DNA of 64,000 bases from Sungkyunkwania multivorans (GTDB taxonomy: Bacteria > Bacteroidota > Bacteroidia > Flavobacteriales > Flavobacteriaceae): NCBI RefSeq assembly GCF_042675645.1, contig NZ_JBHTJH010000017.1, positions 434,001 through 498,000 on the forward strand. Direction: 5' to 3'. Positions 1 through 9,255 of the stretch are shown piece by piece. The notes beneath the pieces are model-generated. The model was not told the DNA's origin. It worked only from the letters and a program-made list of their open reading frames with translations, and ran no database searches. Positions within the stretch are counted from its first letter, which is position 1; every line of letters starts with the position of its first letter. The position numbers and the translations under genes were made by a program.

Positions 1-227
1 TCGATGAGGTTAAGGACATACTCTTCCCCCTTATAGGTATATTCCATTTGGATGGCGTGTGACTTGATGGTAATACCCCGTTCGCGTTCCAGGTCCATAC
101 TGTCCAATAATTGATCTTGCTTTTCGCGCTCGGTGACCGTACCTGTAAAATCCAGTAGGCGGTCCGCCAAGGTACTCTTACCATGGTCGATATGGGCGAT
201 GATGCAGAAATTGCGGATGTTCTTCAT
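1..227 (-). CDS. lepA: Elongation factor 4 (LepA), 5' part only
   Basis: This is the first ~75 codons of the translational GTPase EF4/LepA, which acts on stalled or mistranslocated ribosomes; the rest lies beyond the window edge. Seen: an N-terminal MKNIRNFCIIAHIDHGKST start, where AHIDHGKS (residues 11-18) is the G1 P-loop, and RERGIT near residue 50 is the switch I/G2 region typical of LepA. The ATG at 225-227 gives the usual LepA N-terminus with no extension. A TATCTTTG promoter box lies ~30 nt upstream. EF-G and TypA have similar G domains, but the KNIRNFCIIAHIDHGKSTLA wording is characteristic of LepA. Confidence 0.96.
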   Translation of the reverse strand, partial: MKNIRNFCIIAHIDHGKSTLADRLLDFTGTVTEREKQDQLLDSMDLERERGITIKSHAIQMEYTYKGEEYVLNLI

Positions 228-258
228 ATATCAAATAAAATCCTTCTTCGTGTGGCTG

Positions 259-266
259 CAAAGATA
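259..266 (-). promoter_or_regulatory. Putative lepA promoter, -7 box TATCTTTG
   Basis: On the minus strand this octamer reads TATCTTTG, matching the Bacteroidota -7 consensus TAnnTTTG, and sits 31 nt before the lepA ATG. A T-rich stretch occupies the -33 position but has no clean TTG. Assignment is by consensus only. Confidence 0.5.
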
Positions 267-352
267 CATTTTAAAAAAGTTTATTTCTCTTTAAAGTTGA
301 TGTATGAAAAAAGGAAGCCTTTTGACTTCTTGTTGATAGATCATTGTCTTAA

Positions 353-1855
353 TTACTGACGACAATTCCCATCGATGATATCTTGTGCCGAAGGGCTATA
401 GGGATTGAACAATATGGTCATACTTCTATAGGTGCCATTGGTGAGCAAATTGGAGAGTCCACAAAAATCTGTTATTTCAGAAACGATGCTTCCAACAATT
501 ACATCCTCTACCGAATTTAGGGCCTCAAATCCGTTAAGGGACACAAAATTTTCATTCGGAACAATCCTTAAGGAGCCTGATATGGATTCTAGTTTCTCTA
601 GACCTGAAAGCGAGGCAAGTGTATTTGTTAAATTGTTCAAGGTATTGAATGAAAAATCCCCCTCGATACGTTCAAGATTCTCTAGCCCTTCAAAAGATGC
701 GAGATTTTTTGGGGCTTCCAATGTAAAATCTCCTTTGATAGTTGTGATATTTTCCAACCCCTTAAAATTGACGAGAGAACCTTCAGAAAGTAAAAACGCT
801 CCTTCTATATTGCTAAGATTGTGCAGATCCTCGATCGACGTCAAGACGCCATTATCAATTACGAGTAGACCGACACGCTCCAGATTGTTTAACCCTTTTA
901 GTGAAAAAAGATTCATATTGTAGCCTACCAGAAGTTGGTCACCTATTGTCTGAAGATTCTCCAAGCCCTCGAGCGATGTGAGGCTATGGTTCTCTCTTAA
1001 TTCGAAAGCTTGAGAAATGGCGACCAAAGAATTCAATGGAGCAAGGGTCGTAATGTCTGTAGGCACACCAGTAGTTCCGATAGTAAGGTTACCATTGATA
1101 TTGGTATAATTGTTGGCACCAAAATCATTGACCTCTTGTTGAGACAATAAGACGACATCACCTTCAAAGGAATTTTGAGTACAAATACCATCCACAATAT
1201 TTTGAACAGTAGGATTAAAGAGATTTCCGCTGATAATGGGAGCGTTCGGAATGATGCTATTGGTAAATAAATTTTGAAAAGCGCAGAAATCGTCAAGGCT
1301 ATCGTTGTTTTGTATTTGCATGGAATTGACATCAGCAAGATTCTCCATGCCATCCAATGTTTCGAGCATTGAACAGTTATTAATGAAGAGGTCATTTACC
1401 CGAGTAAGATCTTCCATGCCGATCAACGAGCTCATCTCGTTGCTTCGTATCGTTAAATCAACACCTGAAAGGTCTGCTATTTTCGGAAACCCTTCTAAGG
1501 AGTTTAAATTAGGGAGCAACACTTCAATGCGGTTTCCGCCAACAGTAGTAATATTATGCAGCCCTTCTAACGAATTTAGTTGATAATCACCCTCTAATTG
1601 GACATTACCACCAACAGAGGTCAAGGTGGCCAACGGCGAAATGCTGGATATTGCAACATCTGTTATCTCTAGAGGCGAATAGACCCAGAGATTTCCATTA
1701 ATTGTATGATAGTTTTCAGAGCCAAAATCATCGACTTCCTGCTGACTACGTAAAACAACATCACCTTCAAAAACGCCTTCTCGAGGAGCGTTTGTATCGG
1801 TCTCACAACTTACAAATGTGGCAATAACGACAAGCAGGAACAATTTCTTAAGCAT
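353..1855 (-). CDS. Leucine-rich-repeat / receptor-L-like lipoprotein
   Basis: Predicted surface or periplasmic lipoprotein of 500 residues. The chosen ATG at 1853-1855 starts MLKKLFLLVV followed by a lipobox FVSC (Cys17); the upstream in-frame start would add 11 residues before the signal and is less likely. The rest is irregular LRR text with repeated SLEGLxNLxxIxG units, as in receptor-L/BspA-like proteins. It is built of two homologous blocks: one from about residue 29 starting FEGDVVLRSQQEVDDFG, one from about residue 230 starting FEGDVVLLSQQEVNDFG. Each ends in a NPxxQ(N/D)I(V/I)DGxC cap. No T9SS sorting tail is seen. Likely role is binding or adhesion; the ligand is unknown. Confidence 0.8.
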   Translation of the reverse strand: MLKKLFLLVVIATFVSCETDTNAPREGVFEGDVVLRSQQEVDDFGSENYHTINGNLWVYSPLEITDVAISSISPLATLTSVGGNVQLEGDYQLNSLEGLHNITTVGGNRIEVLLPNLNSLEGFPKIADLSGVDLTIRSNEMSSLIGMEDLTRVNDLFINNCSMLETLDGMENLADVNSMQIQNNDSLDDFCAFQNLFTNSIIPNAPIISGNLFNPTVQNIVDGICTQNSFEGDVVLLSQQEVNDFGANNYTNINGNLTIGTTGVPTDITTLAPLNSLVAISQAFELRENHSLTSLEGLENLQTIGDQLLVGYNMNLFSLKGLNNLERVGLLVIDNGVLTSIEDLHNLSNIEGAFLLSEGSLVNFKGLENITTIKGDFTLEAPKNLASFEGLENLERIEGDFSFNTLNNLTNTLASLSGLEKLESISGSLRIVPNENFVSLNGFEALNSVEDVIVGSIVSEITDFCGLSNLLTNGTYRSMTILFNPYSPSAQDIIDGNCRQ

Positions 1856-1967
1856 AATGGTCTGATTTAAGGAAGCCGAATATAGCAATTAATCTAAAAA
1901 TAGAACGGAAAGATTTTGTAAGTGTCAAAATACTTTGTGAATGCTTTGTTTATTTACACTGAATGTC

Positions 1968-2010
1968 CGTTCGAGTGTTTCGCTTCGCGAAACGTATCGA
2001 GAACTTTTTG
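1968..2010. repeat. Intergenic hairpin repeat (CGAGTG...TATCGAGAA type)
   Basis: GTTTCGC at 1977-1983 pairs with GCGAAAC at 1987-1993 around a 3-nt loop, flanked by TTCGAG on the left and TATCGAGAAC on the right. It lies in the 223-bp gap between two minus-strand lipoprotein genes. The flanking words recur around 29172-29216, so it looks like a dispersed short repeat family. Function is unknown; it could act as a terminator or processing site. Confidence 0.6.
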
Positions 2011-2078
2011 GAACTCGGAACAGTACTTTAAGTTCAAAAGCACAACTCAACCCCTCAACTCTTTAACCTCTAAACGCA

Positions 2079-3182
2079 TCATTCCTGCCACTCAACAATA
2101 AACAGATTGGTATCGCGCGTACCACCATTGTTCCGGTTGCTTGAAAAAGCCAAGTATTTTCCATCGTTAGAGAAGACCGGGAAGGCATCGAAGGTTTCGC
2201 TATGTGTAATGCGTTTGAGGTTCTTCCCATCAATGCCGATCATGTACAAATTAAAAGGGAACCCTCGTTCGGCTTCATAGTTACTCGAAAACAAGATCTT
2301 CTTGCCCGATGGATGAAAGAATGGACTCCAGTTGGCATTACCTAAAAAGGTCAACTGCCTTAAATCGCTGCCATCGGCATTACAGATAAAAAGTTCCATT
2401 TCGGTAGGCTGTACCAAACCTTGAGCCAATAGATCTTTGTATTCCTTTATTTCCTCATCAGTTTTTGGACGTGAGGCACGAAAGATGATCTTGCTTCCAT
2501 CTGGCGAAAAGAAAGCACCACCATCGTAGCCCAATTCGTTGGTGATCTGCTTCACATCAGAGCCGTCGATATTCATTGTGTAGAGTTCAAGGTCACCACT
2601 TCTGGTTGAGGTAAAAACGATCTTATCACCTTTTGGAGACACCGTGGCCTCAGCATCATAGCCAGGTTCATTAGTGAGCCGAGCTGTGATATTTCCGTTG
2701 AGATCTGCGACAAAAATATCAAAGGAATCATACACTGGCCATACATATTTGCCGTTTTCGCGCAATGGGACTTCGGGACATTCTTTGTCCGTAAGATGGG
2801 TGGAGGCATAAACAATATGCCTGTTGTCGGGCAAGAAATAGGCACATGTGGTACGCCCCATTCCTGTGCTGATCATCGGTGGCTGTGTATTTTTAAAGGT
2901 CTCTCCAACATTCATCAAAAACATCTGATCGCAGCCGACTCCCCAATCTTTGTTGTTAGATTGAAAGATAAGTTGCCTGTCATCAAAACTCCAATAGGCT
3001 TCGGCATTGTCGCCTCCAAACGTTATTTGTCTGATCGCTCTAAAATGAATCTCTTCAGGATAGATCAGGGAATCTTTTCCAGCAACTAATGTTGTTGGTA
3101 TTTCAATGATCGCTCTACCTTTTCTCTCACTTTTACAAGAACAAAAGATGATTAACAATGTTATAACAGTCAGATGTCTCAT
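2079..3182 (-). CDS. TolB-like beta-propeller (PD40/WD40-like) lipoprotein
   Basis: Periplasm-side lipoprotein of 367 residues. The ATG at 3180-3182 gives MRHLTVITLLIIFCSCKS, a signal with lipobox and Cys16; a longer in-frame start adds 7 unlikely residues. The body contains repeated PD40 blades: motifs such as SPKGDKIVFTSTRSGDLELY, SPDGSKIIFRASRP, HPSGKKILFSSN and SNDGKYLAFSSNRN. Such proteins usually mediate protein contacts rather than catalysis. It diverges from the M28 peptidase gene with only 35 bp between the starts, so the two may share a regulatory region. It is not the true Tol-Pal TolB, since no tol/pal genes are nearby. Confidence 0.85.
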   Translation of the reverse strand: MRHLTVITLLIIFCSCKSERKGRAIIEIPTTLVAGKDSLIYPEEIHFRAIRQITFGGDNAEAYWSFDDRQLIFQSNNKDWGVGCDQMFLMNVGETFKNTQPPMISTGMGRTTCAYFLPDNRHIVYASTHLTDKECPEVPLRENGKYVWPVYDSFDIFVADLNGNITARLTNEPGYDAEATVSPKGDKIVFTSTRSGDLELYTMNIDGSDVKQITNELGYDGGAFFSPDGSKIIFRASRPKTDEEIKEYKDLLAQGLVQPTEMELFICNADGSDLRQLTFLGNANWSPFFHPSGKKILFSSNYEAERGFPFNLYMIGIDGKNLKRITHSETFDAFPVFSNDGKYLAFSSNRNNGGTRDTNLFIVEWQE

Positions 3183-3217
3183 GAGATGCTTAATTTTACA
3201 CAAAAATAACCAATATC

Positions 3218-4438
3218 ATGAAGATACTATTGCTGTCTATTGCCGTACTCTGTTTTGTTTCTTGTAAAAAAGAAGTTGTCCAAGTAAGTATTAAGGAAGA
3301 CGTCGCTTTTCTCTCAAGCGATGATTTGGCTGGCAGAGAGACAGGGACCAAGGAAGAGTTGATGGCGGCAAAGTATATCAAAGAGCGGATGGAAGCGATT
3401 GGTCTTATTGCAAAAGGACAGGCTGGCACCTACTTTCAGACCTTTACCTTCAGACCCAGTACCAATCCCCACGAAAAGGTCAAATTCATAGATGCAGGAG
3501 ATGGCACCACTACAGGCACCAACGTGATAGGATATATCGATAACAATGCGGCGAAAACGGTCATCATCGGAGCGCACTACGATCATTTGGGGTATGGTGG
3601 TCAGGGAAGTTTACATCGAGGAAGTCTTGAGGTGCACAATGGTGCTGATGATAATGCCAGTGGAGTGGCCATGATGTTGAAATTGGCTGAACGCCTCACA
3701 AACCAAAATACAGGACATAATTATCTGTTCATAGCATTTTCTGGCGAAGAAATGGGGCTATTGGGGTCTAACTATTTTGCTAAGAACCCTACTGTCGACC
3801 TCTCCAAAGCCAATTATATGCTGAATATGGACATGGTGGGCAGGTTACGTGAAGATAAAGCGCTTTCAATAAGTGGTGTTGGAACGACGCCCTTATGGAA
3901 ACAAATATTGAACAGCAACAATACTGGATTTAAATTGGTCCTGAATGAATCGGGAATTGGACCGTCGGATCATACCTCTTTCTATTTGCAGAATATTCCA
4001 GCATTACATTTTTTTACGGGGCAGCACGAGGATTATCACAAGCCCTCAGACGACCATCAAAAATTAAATTATGATGGGATGAAAATGATTACCGATTACA
4101 TTTTCAACATTATAAGCGATTTGGATGCGAGCGACAAACTCGTTTTTAAGAAAACAAAGAATGAGAGCGAAGAAGTCCCTAGATTCAAAGTTGCACTAGG
4201 AGTTGTACCGGACTATCTATTTGATGGCGTTGGGATGCGTATCGATGGGGTGAGTGAAGGAAAACCGGCGGAAAAGGCAGGTTTGCAGAAAGGGGATATC
4301 GTCATTAAGCTAGGCGATATGGAGACGACAGACATGATGAGTTATATGAAAGCCCTCACGACTTTTCAGAAGGGCGACACCACAAAAGTAGTGGTAGATC
4401 GCAAAGGGAAACGAGTGGAGGCAACAATCGTTTTTTAA
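3218..4438 (+). CDS. M28-family zinc aminopeptidase with C-terminal PDZ domain (lipoprotein)
   Basis: Predicted lipoprotein exopeptidase of 406 residues: signal MKILLLSIAVLCFVSC with Cys16. The M28 di-zinc site is complete: His120 (GAHYDHLG), Asp144 (GADDNASG), the catalytic/metal pair Glu177-Glu178 (FSGEEMG), Asp205 (NMDMVGR) and His274 (EDYHKPSDD). A PDZ-like domain occupies roughly residues 330-400 (GMRIDGVSEGKPAEKAGLQKGD). The family removes N-terminal residues from peptides outside the cytoplasm. Divergent neighbour is the TolB-like lipoprotein; the TonB-type receptor follows 87 bp downstream on the same strand, suggesting a nutrient-peptide context, though this is inference. Confidence 0.92.
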   Translation: MKILLLSIAVLCFVSCKKEVVQVSIKEDVAFLSSDDLAGRETGTKEELMAAKYIKERMEAIGLIAKGQAGTYFQTFTFRPSTNPHEKVKFIDAGDGTTTGTNVIGYIDNNAAKTVIIGAHYDHLGYGGQGSLHRGSLEVHNGADDNASGVAMMLKLAERLTNQNTGHNYLFIAFSGEEMGLLGSNYFAKNPTVDLSKANYMLNMDMVGRLREDKALSISGVGTTPLWKQILNSNNTGFKLVLNESGIGPSDHTSFYLQNIPALHFFTGQHEDYHKPSDDHQKLNYDGMKMITDYIFNIISDLDASDKLVFKKTKNESEEVPRFKVALGVVPDYLFDGVGMRIDGVSEGKPAEKAGLQKGDIVIKLGDMETTDMMSYMKALTTFQKGDTTKVVVDRKGKRVEATIVF

Positions 4439-4525
4439 CAAAAAAATCGATGAAGCATCATAAAAATACGATAAAAAGTAAAATTTGATGTATTTTAGCT
4501 TGGCTAAATAATTGATTATCAAAGT

Positions 4526-6928
4526 TTGCCTAAACAAGGTTCCCTGCTACATATCTGTTGTCTATTCTGTCTTCATCTGTGTTTCTCACAACAAGGCATG
4601 ATTTCTGGAAAGGTATTGGACAGAAACGATCAACCTATATCTTTCTCGAATGTTTTGGTATTGAAGGCAAATGATTCTACCATAGTTACGGGCACCACCT
4701 CGGAAGAGAATGGCTATTATGAGATTAACGAGCTGGACCTTGGAGATTATCTCTTAAAAGGGTCATTTATCGGTTACGAAGAAACCATCATCCCATTTAA
4801 AATACATACTGCTGAAAGCATCGTGCAATTAGATATCGCGCTGTTAGAAACAGTGGATGAATTGGACGAAGTGGTTGTTGGAACTAAACGCCCCACCGTA
4901 GAGAGAAAAATAGATCGGCTTGTGTTCAACATCGCAAACTCTACACTAAGCGAACAACCCATCATCGATGCATTGAAAAGGACACCGGGAGTTTTGGTGC
5001 TTAACGACCAAATCACTATTAAAGGAGATACAGACTTTCAATTATTTATCAATGATAGGAAGGTCTCACTGCCGATATCGGACCTTTACGTTCTTTTAGC
5101 AGGAACACCAGCGAGCAATGTTCGATCCATAGAGGTGATCACTAACCCATCGGCAAGATATGGTGCCGAAGGCGGTGCGATCATTAACATTAATATGAGT
5201 AAAAATATCATCGCGGGATATCGTGGTAGCCTCTATGGAAATTTTACGCAAGCCGTGTTTCCGAAGTATAATGCTGGGATAAGTCAATTTTTCAAATCAA
5301 AGAAACTCGATCTATACGTCAATTACAACTATAGAGATAACAAGTCTAACAGAAATACTGACGAGACGATCAATTTCTTCGAAAGTGGAGTTCCCTCCTC
5401 GACTTGGATCTCCGATATCAATAGAGTCTCGAGGTCCGAGCGTCATAATGGGATGATGAATCTTGATTATACCTTCAACAGCAAGAGCGAGCTAAGCCTT
5501 TCCCTCAATGGATCATTTACGCCAGAACGAACATATACAAACAGAGGGGATACGCGAATCTTCAACAGTGCGCAATTAGATTCTACCTATATTGCCACCA
5601 ACGATATTGGTGATCAAAGAAACAGCATTTCAAGCAATCTTGGATATCGATATGCGTTTTCGGATCGAGCTCGGATTTCTACAGACTTTCAATATTCATA
5701 TTCAGACTTTGCGCGGGACCAGTCGATCAATACGACATTCTTTGATGCTATGGGGGCAAATCTTAGAAATGAGGAATTTGATTCGTTCTCTGATCAAATT
5801 GTTCACATTTATTCAGGTCAGATAGATTTTGAATCGGAAATCGGTGACAATGCCAAATTAGAGACGGGTGTAAAGATGGCGACGATCGAATCTGAAAACA
5901 AGCTCGATCAAAATCGAGCAAGTGCCACGATCGATGATACTTTCTTTTATGATGAAAAGAACTATGCGATTTATGCCAGCTATGAGGATCGTTGGGACAA
6001 ATGGAGATTTAAGGGAGGGCTAAGAGCTGAATATTCGGATATAGAAGGGATTTCTGAAGTGTTGTCGCAGACGACCGACCAAAACTACGTACAGTTTTTT
6101 CCAAACGTTAATATGCAATACACGCCAAGTGACAAACATCAATACAGCCTGAGCTATGGAAGGCGAATTAGCAGACCTCGCTATGGTAGTATCAATCCTT
6201 TCAGATACTTTCTAAACTTTAATTCCACCTTTGAGGGAGATCCAAATCTACAACCAGCATACAAAAATCTACTCACCCTTTCTTATACCTTAAATGGTGA
6301 TTACACCTTTGAACTCTATTATCGTTATGAAGAGAACTCGGAGCGTCAATTGATCTTTCAAAACAATACCGACCTTACCTTGCGCTATGTAAACTCTAAT
6401 ATCGACCGCGAGGTCTCGTGGGGCTTTGATTTTACGACATATAAAAGTATCACAGATCATTGGTCATTGTATGTGCTTAACTCTATCTACTACAGCGCCG
6501 AAAGGTTCAGGGCAATTGAAAATAATGGGCAACTCATCGACAATGGCTTATGGTCCCTATTCACCTATGTCGGTAATGAATTGACGCTTTCCAAGAAGCA
6601 CGACTTGCAAGCCGACATCAACCTTACCTACGTGTCCCCTGCAATTTTAGGGGCATCGAGACAAGGTGGTTGGGCAAATTTAAGTATAGGTCTGCGCAAG
6701 ACGACGGCAGACAGAAAATGGTCCTTTAGTCTTATTTCTGAAGATCTTTTAGGCACCTCAAACCCTAGGAACAGGATCAACTATTTGGACCAGAGCACAA
6801 CCTACAGGCAAATCTATGAAACGCGTTTTATTCGCTTGGGAGCCCGATACCGCTTTGGAAATCGCAAACTAGAACAAAACAGCTCCACTAAGAAGACAGA
6901 AGAGCAAAAACGCCTGGAAGAAAAATAG
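4526..6928 (+). CDS. TonB-dependent receptor-like outer-membrane beta-barrel protein
   Basis: Outer-membrane transporter-like protein of 800 residues. The start is TTG at 4526; it is the only nearby start that keeps the hydrophobic signal LLHICCLFCLHLCFSQ, and an in-frame TAA lies seven codons upstream. Order: signal, carboxypeptidase-regulatory-like domain (about 27-105, SGKVLDRNDQPISFSNVLVL), plug (about 120-235, with PIIDALKRTPGVLV and a GxxGGAIININ end), then a long aromatic-rich barrel. No clear C-terminal aromatic residue: the tail is charged (EEQKRLEEK). This matches the outer membrane beta-barrel family found beside Bacteroidota peptidases. The substrate is unknown. Confidence 0.85.
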   Translation: MPKQGSLLHICCLFCLHLCFSQQGMISGKVLDRNDQPISFSNVLVLKANDSTIVTGTTSEENGYYEINELDLGDYLLKGSFIGYEETIIPFKIHTAESIVQLDIALLETVDELDEVVVGTKRPTVERKIDRLVFNIANSTLSEQPIIDALKRTPGVLVLNDQITIKGDTDFQLFINDRKVSLPISDLYVLLAGTPASNVRSIEVITNPSARYGAEGGAIININMSKNIIAGYRGSLYGNFTQAVFPKYNAGISQFFKSKKLDLYVNYNYRDNKSNRNTDETINFFESGVPSSTWISDINRVSRSERHNGMMNLDYTFNSKSELSLSLNGSFTPERTYTNRGDTRIFNSAQLDSTYIATNDIGDQRNSISSNLGYRYAFSDRARISTDFQYSYSDFARDQSINTTFFDAMGANLRNEEFDSFSDQIVHIYSGQIDFESEIGDNAKLETGVKMATIESENKLDQNRASATIDDTFFYDEKNYAIYASYEDRWDKWRFKGGLRAEYSDIEGISEVLSQTTDQNYVQFFPNVNMQYTPSDKHQYSLSYGRRISRPRYGSINPFRYFLNFNSTFEGDPNLQPAYKNLLTLSYTLNGDYTFELYYRYEENSERQLIFQNNTDLTLRYVNSNIDREVSWGFDFTTYKSITDHWSLYVLNSIYYSAERFRAIENNGQLIDNGLWSLFTYVGNELTLSKKHDLQADINLTYVSPAILGASRQGGWANLSIGLRKTTADRKWSFSLISEDLLGTSNPRNRINYLDQSTTYRQIYETRFIRLGARYRFGNRKLEQNSSTKKTEEQKRLEEK

Positions 6929-6932
6929 AGGC

Positions 6933-6962
6933 TTTTACTTTTTACAAAATCAAGTATCTTTG
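6933..6962 (+). promoter_or_regulatory. Putative dusB promoter
   Basis: TATCTTTG at 6955-6962 matches TAnnTTTG, with TTTT at 6933-6936 18 nt upstream as a weak -33 element. The dusB ATG follows 17 nt after the box. Confidence 0.5.
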
Positions 6963-6979
6963 CAGCCCAAGTATCTGAT

Positions 6980-7972
6980 ATGGTTAAAATTGGAAATATA
7001 GAACTTCCTGATTTTCCGTTGTTGTTAGCTCCAATGGAAGATGTAAGTGACCCACCGTTTCGTGCATTATGCAAAGAACAAGGGGCCGATGTCGTTTACA
7101 CAGAATTCATTTCTTCCGAAGGTCTTATTCGCGATGCTGCAAAGAGCGTGATGAAGCTCGACATCTATGAGAAGGAGCGCCCCGTAGGAATTCAAATTTT
7201 TGGAGCTGAGCTCGATTCCATGCTGCAGGCTACGGATATCGTCGCAGCTTCAAACCCCGATATTATAGACATTAATTTTGGGTGCCCTGTTAAAAAGGTG
7301 GTGAGTAAAGGCGCTGGTGCAGGAATACTAAAGGAAGTAGATCTCATGGTATCACTGACCAGAGCAATAGTAGAGCGAACCGACCTTCCAGTGACGGTAA
7401 AGACACGTTTGGGTTGGGACCATGACTCTATCAGAATTGTTGAAGTGGCAGAGCGGTTGCAAGATGTGGGAATTAAATCGATCGCCATTCATGGACGTAC
7501 ACGCGCTCAGATGTATAAGGGAGAGGCAGATTGGGCGCCAATTGCCGCTGTAAAGAATAATCCACGCATGCATATTCCCGTGTTTGGAAATGGTGACGTG
7601 GATACCCCAGAAAAGGCCATGGAAATGCGTGATAGGTATGGGCTTGATGGAGCGATGATAGGAAGAGCAAGTATTGGATATCCATGGTTCTTTAAGGAAG
7701 TGAAACATTTTTTTAACACTGGATCTCATTTGGCACCACCGACGATCGAAGAGCGTGTAGAAGCTGCTCGCCGACACCTGCAAATGGCCATCGACTGGAA
7801 GGGCGAAAAATTAGGCGTCTTCGAAACACGCCGTCACTATACCAACTACTTCAAAGGAATACCACATTTTAAGGAGTACCGAACCAAGATGGTAACGAGT
7901 GACCAAAGCGAAGATGTTTTTGCTGCTTTCGATGAAGTTTTGGCAAAATTTGGCGATTATCAATTCGTTTAG
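6980..7972 (+). CDS. dusB: tRNA-dihydrouridine synthase
   Basis: FMN-dependent enzyme of 330 residues that reduces uridines in the tRNA D-loop using NADPH. Seen: the N-terminal LAPMEDVSDPPFR motif (16-28), the catalytic Cys102 in INFGCPVKKVVSKGAGAG, the TVKTRLGW strand, the IHGRTR phosphate-binding motif and the NGDV...GAMIGRASIG FMN-binding region. Length fits the DusB family. Its own promoter-like box precedes it. It converges with the permease gene on the other strand. The exact target uridine cannot be read from sequence. Confidence 0.95.
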   Translation: MVKIGNIELPDFPLLLAPMEDVSDPPFRALCKEQGADVVYTEFISSEGLIRDAAKSVMKLDIYEKERPVGIQIFGAELDSMLQATDIVAASNPDIIDINFGCPVKKVVSKGAGAGILKEVDLMVSLTRAIVERTDLPVTVKTRLGWDHDSIRIVEVAERLQDVGIKSIAIHGRTRAQMYKGEADWAPIAAVKNNPRMHIPVFGNGDVDTPEKAMEMRDRYGLDGAMIGRASIGYPWFFKEVKHFFNTGSHLAPPTIEERVEAARRHLQMAIDWKGEKLGVFETRRHYTNYFKGIPHFKEYRTKMVTSDQSEDVFAAFDEVLAKFGDYQFV

Positions 7973-8044
7973 AACATCCTTGCGTCTATCACTTTTTAAT
8001 AGGAATCGCAACGTTTTCGCGACCATTATTTTTTGGATCAAGTG

Positions 8045-9250
8045 CTAGGCGATCAAATTTTTATTGATGCGGCTCGAGGCAATTTTTGAAGCGATCATCC
8101 CCAGTACGATGATCGTAACAATTACAATTAGGGTGTTTGAAAGTCTAAGCTCTACGGGATAAGCGAGTGATGGGGTGATCATGGCCAGCGAAAAGCTTTG
8201 TTGAAGCCATATCAAAAGAGCACCAATAGCAATACCGATCGTGCCGCCTATAAGTGTTAGAAGCATCCCTAGGCTAAAAAAGATATTTCGAATTTTTGCC
8301 GTCGTCAAGCCTAAATTGGAAAGGGTTTTAAGATCTTTTCTTTTATCCAAGATCATCATAATAATGGAGCCGATGACATTGAAGAGTGCGATAATGAGAA
8401 CGAGGGTAAAGATCAAATAGATGGCAATGTTCTCAGTATTTAACATCTTATATAACGCGTCGTTCAATTCTGCTCTATTCTTGATCAGCACGTCATCCTC
8501 AAAAATCGAAGAAATTTCCCTTCTTAGAGCGATCTCATCAATATCTTCAGACATTCTTATCTCTATGGCCGAAATTTGATTTGGCGCAAAATTCAACAGC
8601 GATCTTGCTAGGTCGATATCGCAAAAAGCATACTTCGCATCGAGGTCTTCACTCACCATATAATAGTCCACTGCGGCCACAAGAGTGTTGTTGTAAGGTT
8701 TTTGGCCAGAAGTGATATTACCTTTTCCAGCCTTCGGAACGATGACCTCTATGAGATTGCCGTAATCTAAAATTCCGGCTCCTAAGGTGGTCGCGACGTT
8801 GGCACCCAGAATCACATCCTGACTATTTTTTGAAACCCAATTGCCATAACCTAATGCACTATCGATGGCAACCACATTTTTATAGTTTTCATCCACACCC
8901 TTTAGGATAGGGATGGCATTCTTCTGTTTGAAATGTAGGAAAACACGCTCTTCGACGACTTCAGAAAAATTAATGATGCCCGCTGTTTCCTTGAGTTGCT
9001 CGATTTGGTCTGCCGAGACGAAAAAAGACTTGCCCGTTACAGGAAACACCTTTAGATCGGCATCGAAGCTATTAGAAAATGAAAGCCCAAAGGTCTTTAG
9101 ACCTGAAAAGCCTGCCAATACAACAAAAAGGGAAGCCGTTGCGATGACCACAACGGTAAATGCCACAATGTTGATGATATTAATGGCATTCTGACTGCTT
9201 TTAGAGATAAGATAACGCTTTGCTATGTAGAGCGGTACTTTCAAACGCAA
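8045..9250 (-). CDS. ABC transporter permease, LolC/LolE/FtsX-like
   Basis: Inner-membrane protein of 401 residues with the MacB/LolE layout: one membrane segment near residues 25-50, a large periplasmic domain (about 55-270), then three segments at the C-terminus (about 280-395). It starts RLKVPLYIAKRYLISKSSQNAINIIN, typical of flavobacterial lipoprotein-releasing-type permeases. Known relatives extract lipoproteins or export peptides together with an ATPase; no ATPase gene is adjacent. It starts 5 bp after the rbfA stop, so it is probably co-transcribed with rbfA. Confidence 0.87.
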   Translation of the reverse strand: MRLKVPLYIAKRYLISKSSQNAINIINIVAFTVVVIATASLFVVLAGFSGLKTFGLSFSNSFDADLKVFPVTGKSFFVSADQIEQLKETAGIINFSEVVEERVFLHFKQKNAIPILKGVDENYKNVVAIDSALGYGNWVSKNSQDVILGANVATTLGAGILDYGNLIEVIVPKAGKGNITSGQKPYNNTLVAAVDYYMVSEDLDAKYAFCDIDLARSLLNFAPNQISAIEIRMSEDIDEIALRREISSIFEDDVLIKNRAELNDALYKMLNTENIAIYLIFTLVLIIALFNVIGSIIMMILDKRKDLKTLSNLGLTTAKIRNIFFSLGMLLTLIGGTIGIAIGALLIWLQQSFSLAMITPSLAYPVELRLSNTLIVIVTIIVLGMIASKIASSRINKNLIA

Positions 9251-9255
9251 TGAAA

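Noticed and set aside
432..923. 163-codon plus-strand frame opposite the LRR lipoprotein
   Set aside because: It is the antisense shadow of repetitive LRR codons; no independent signal supports it.
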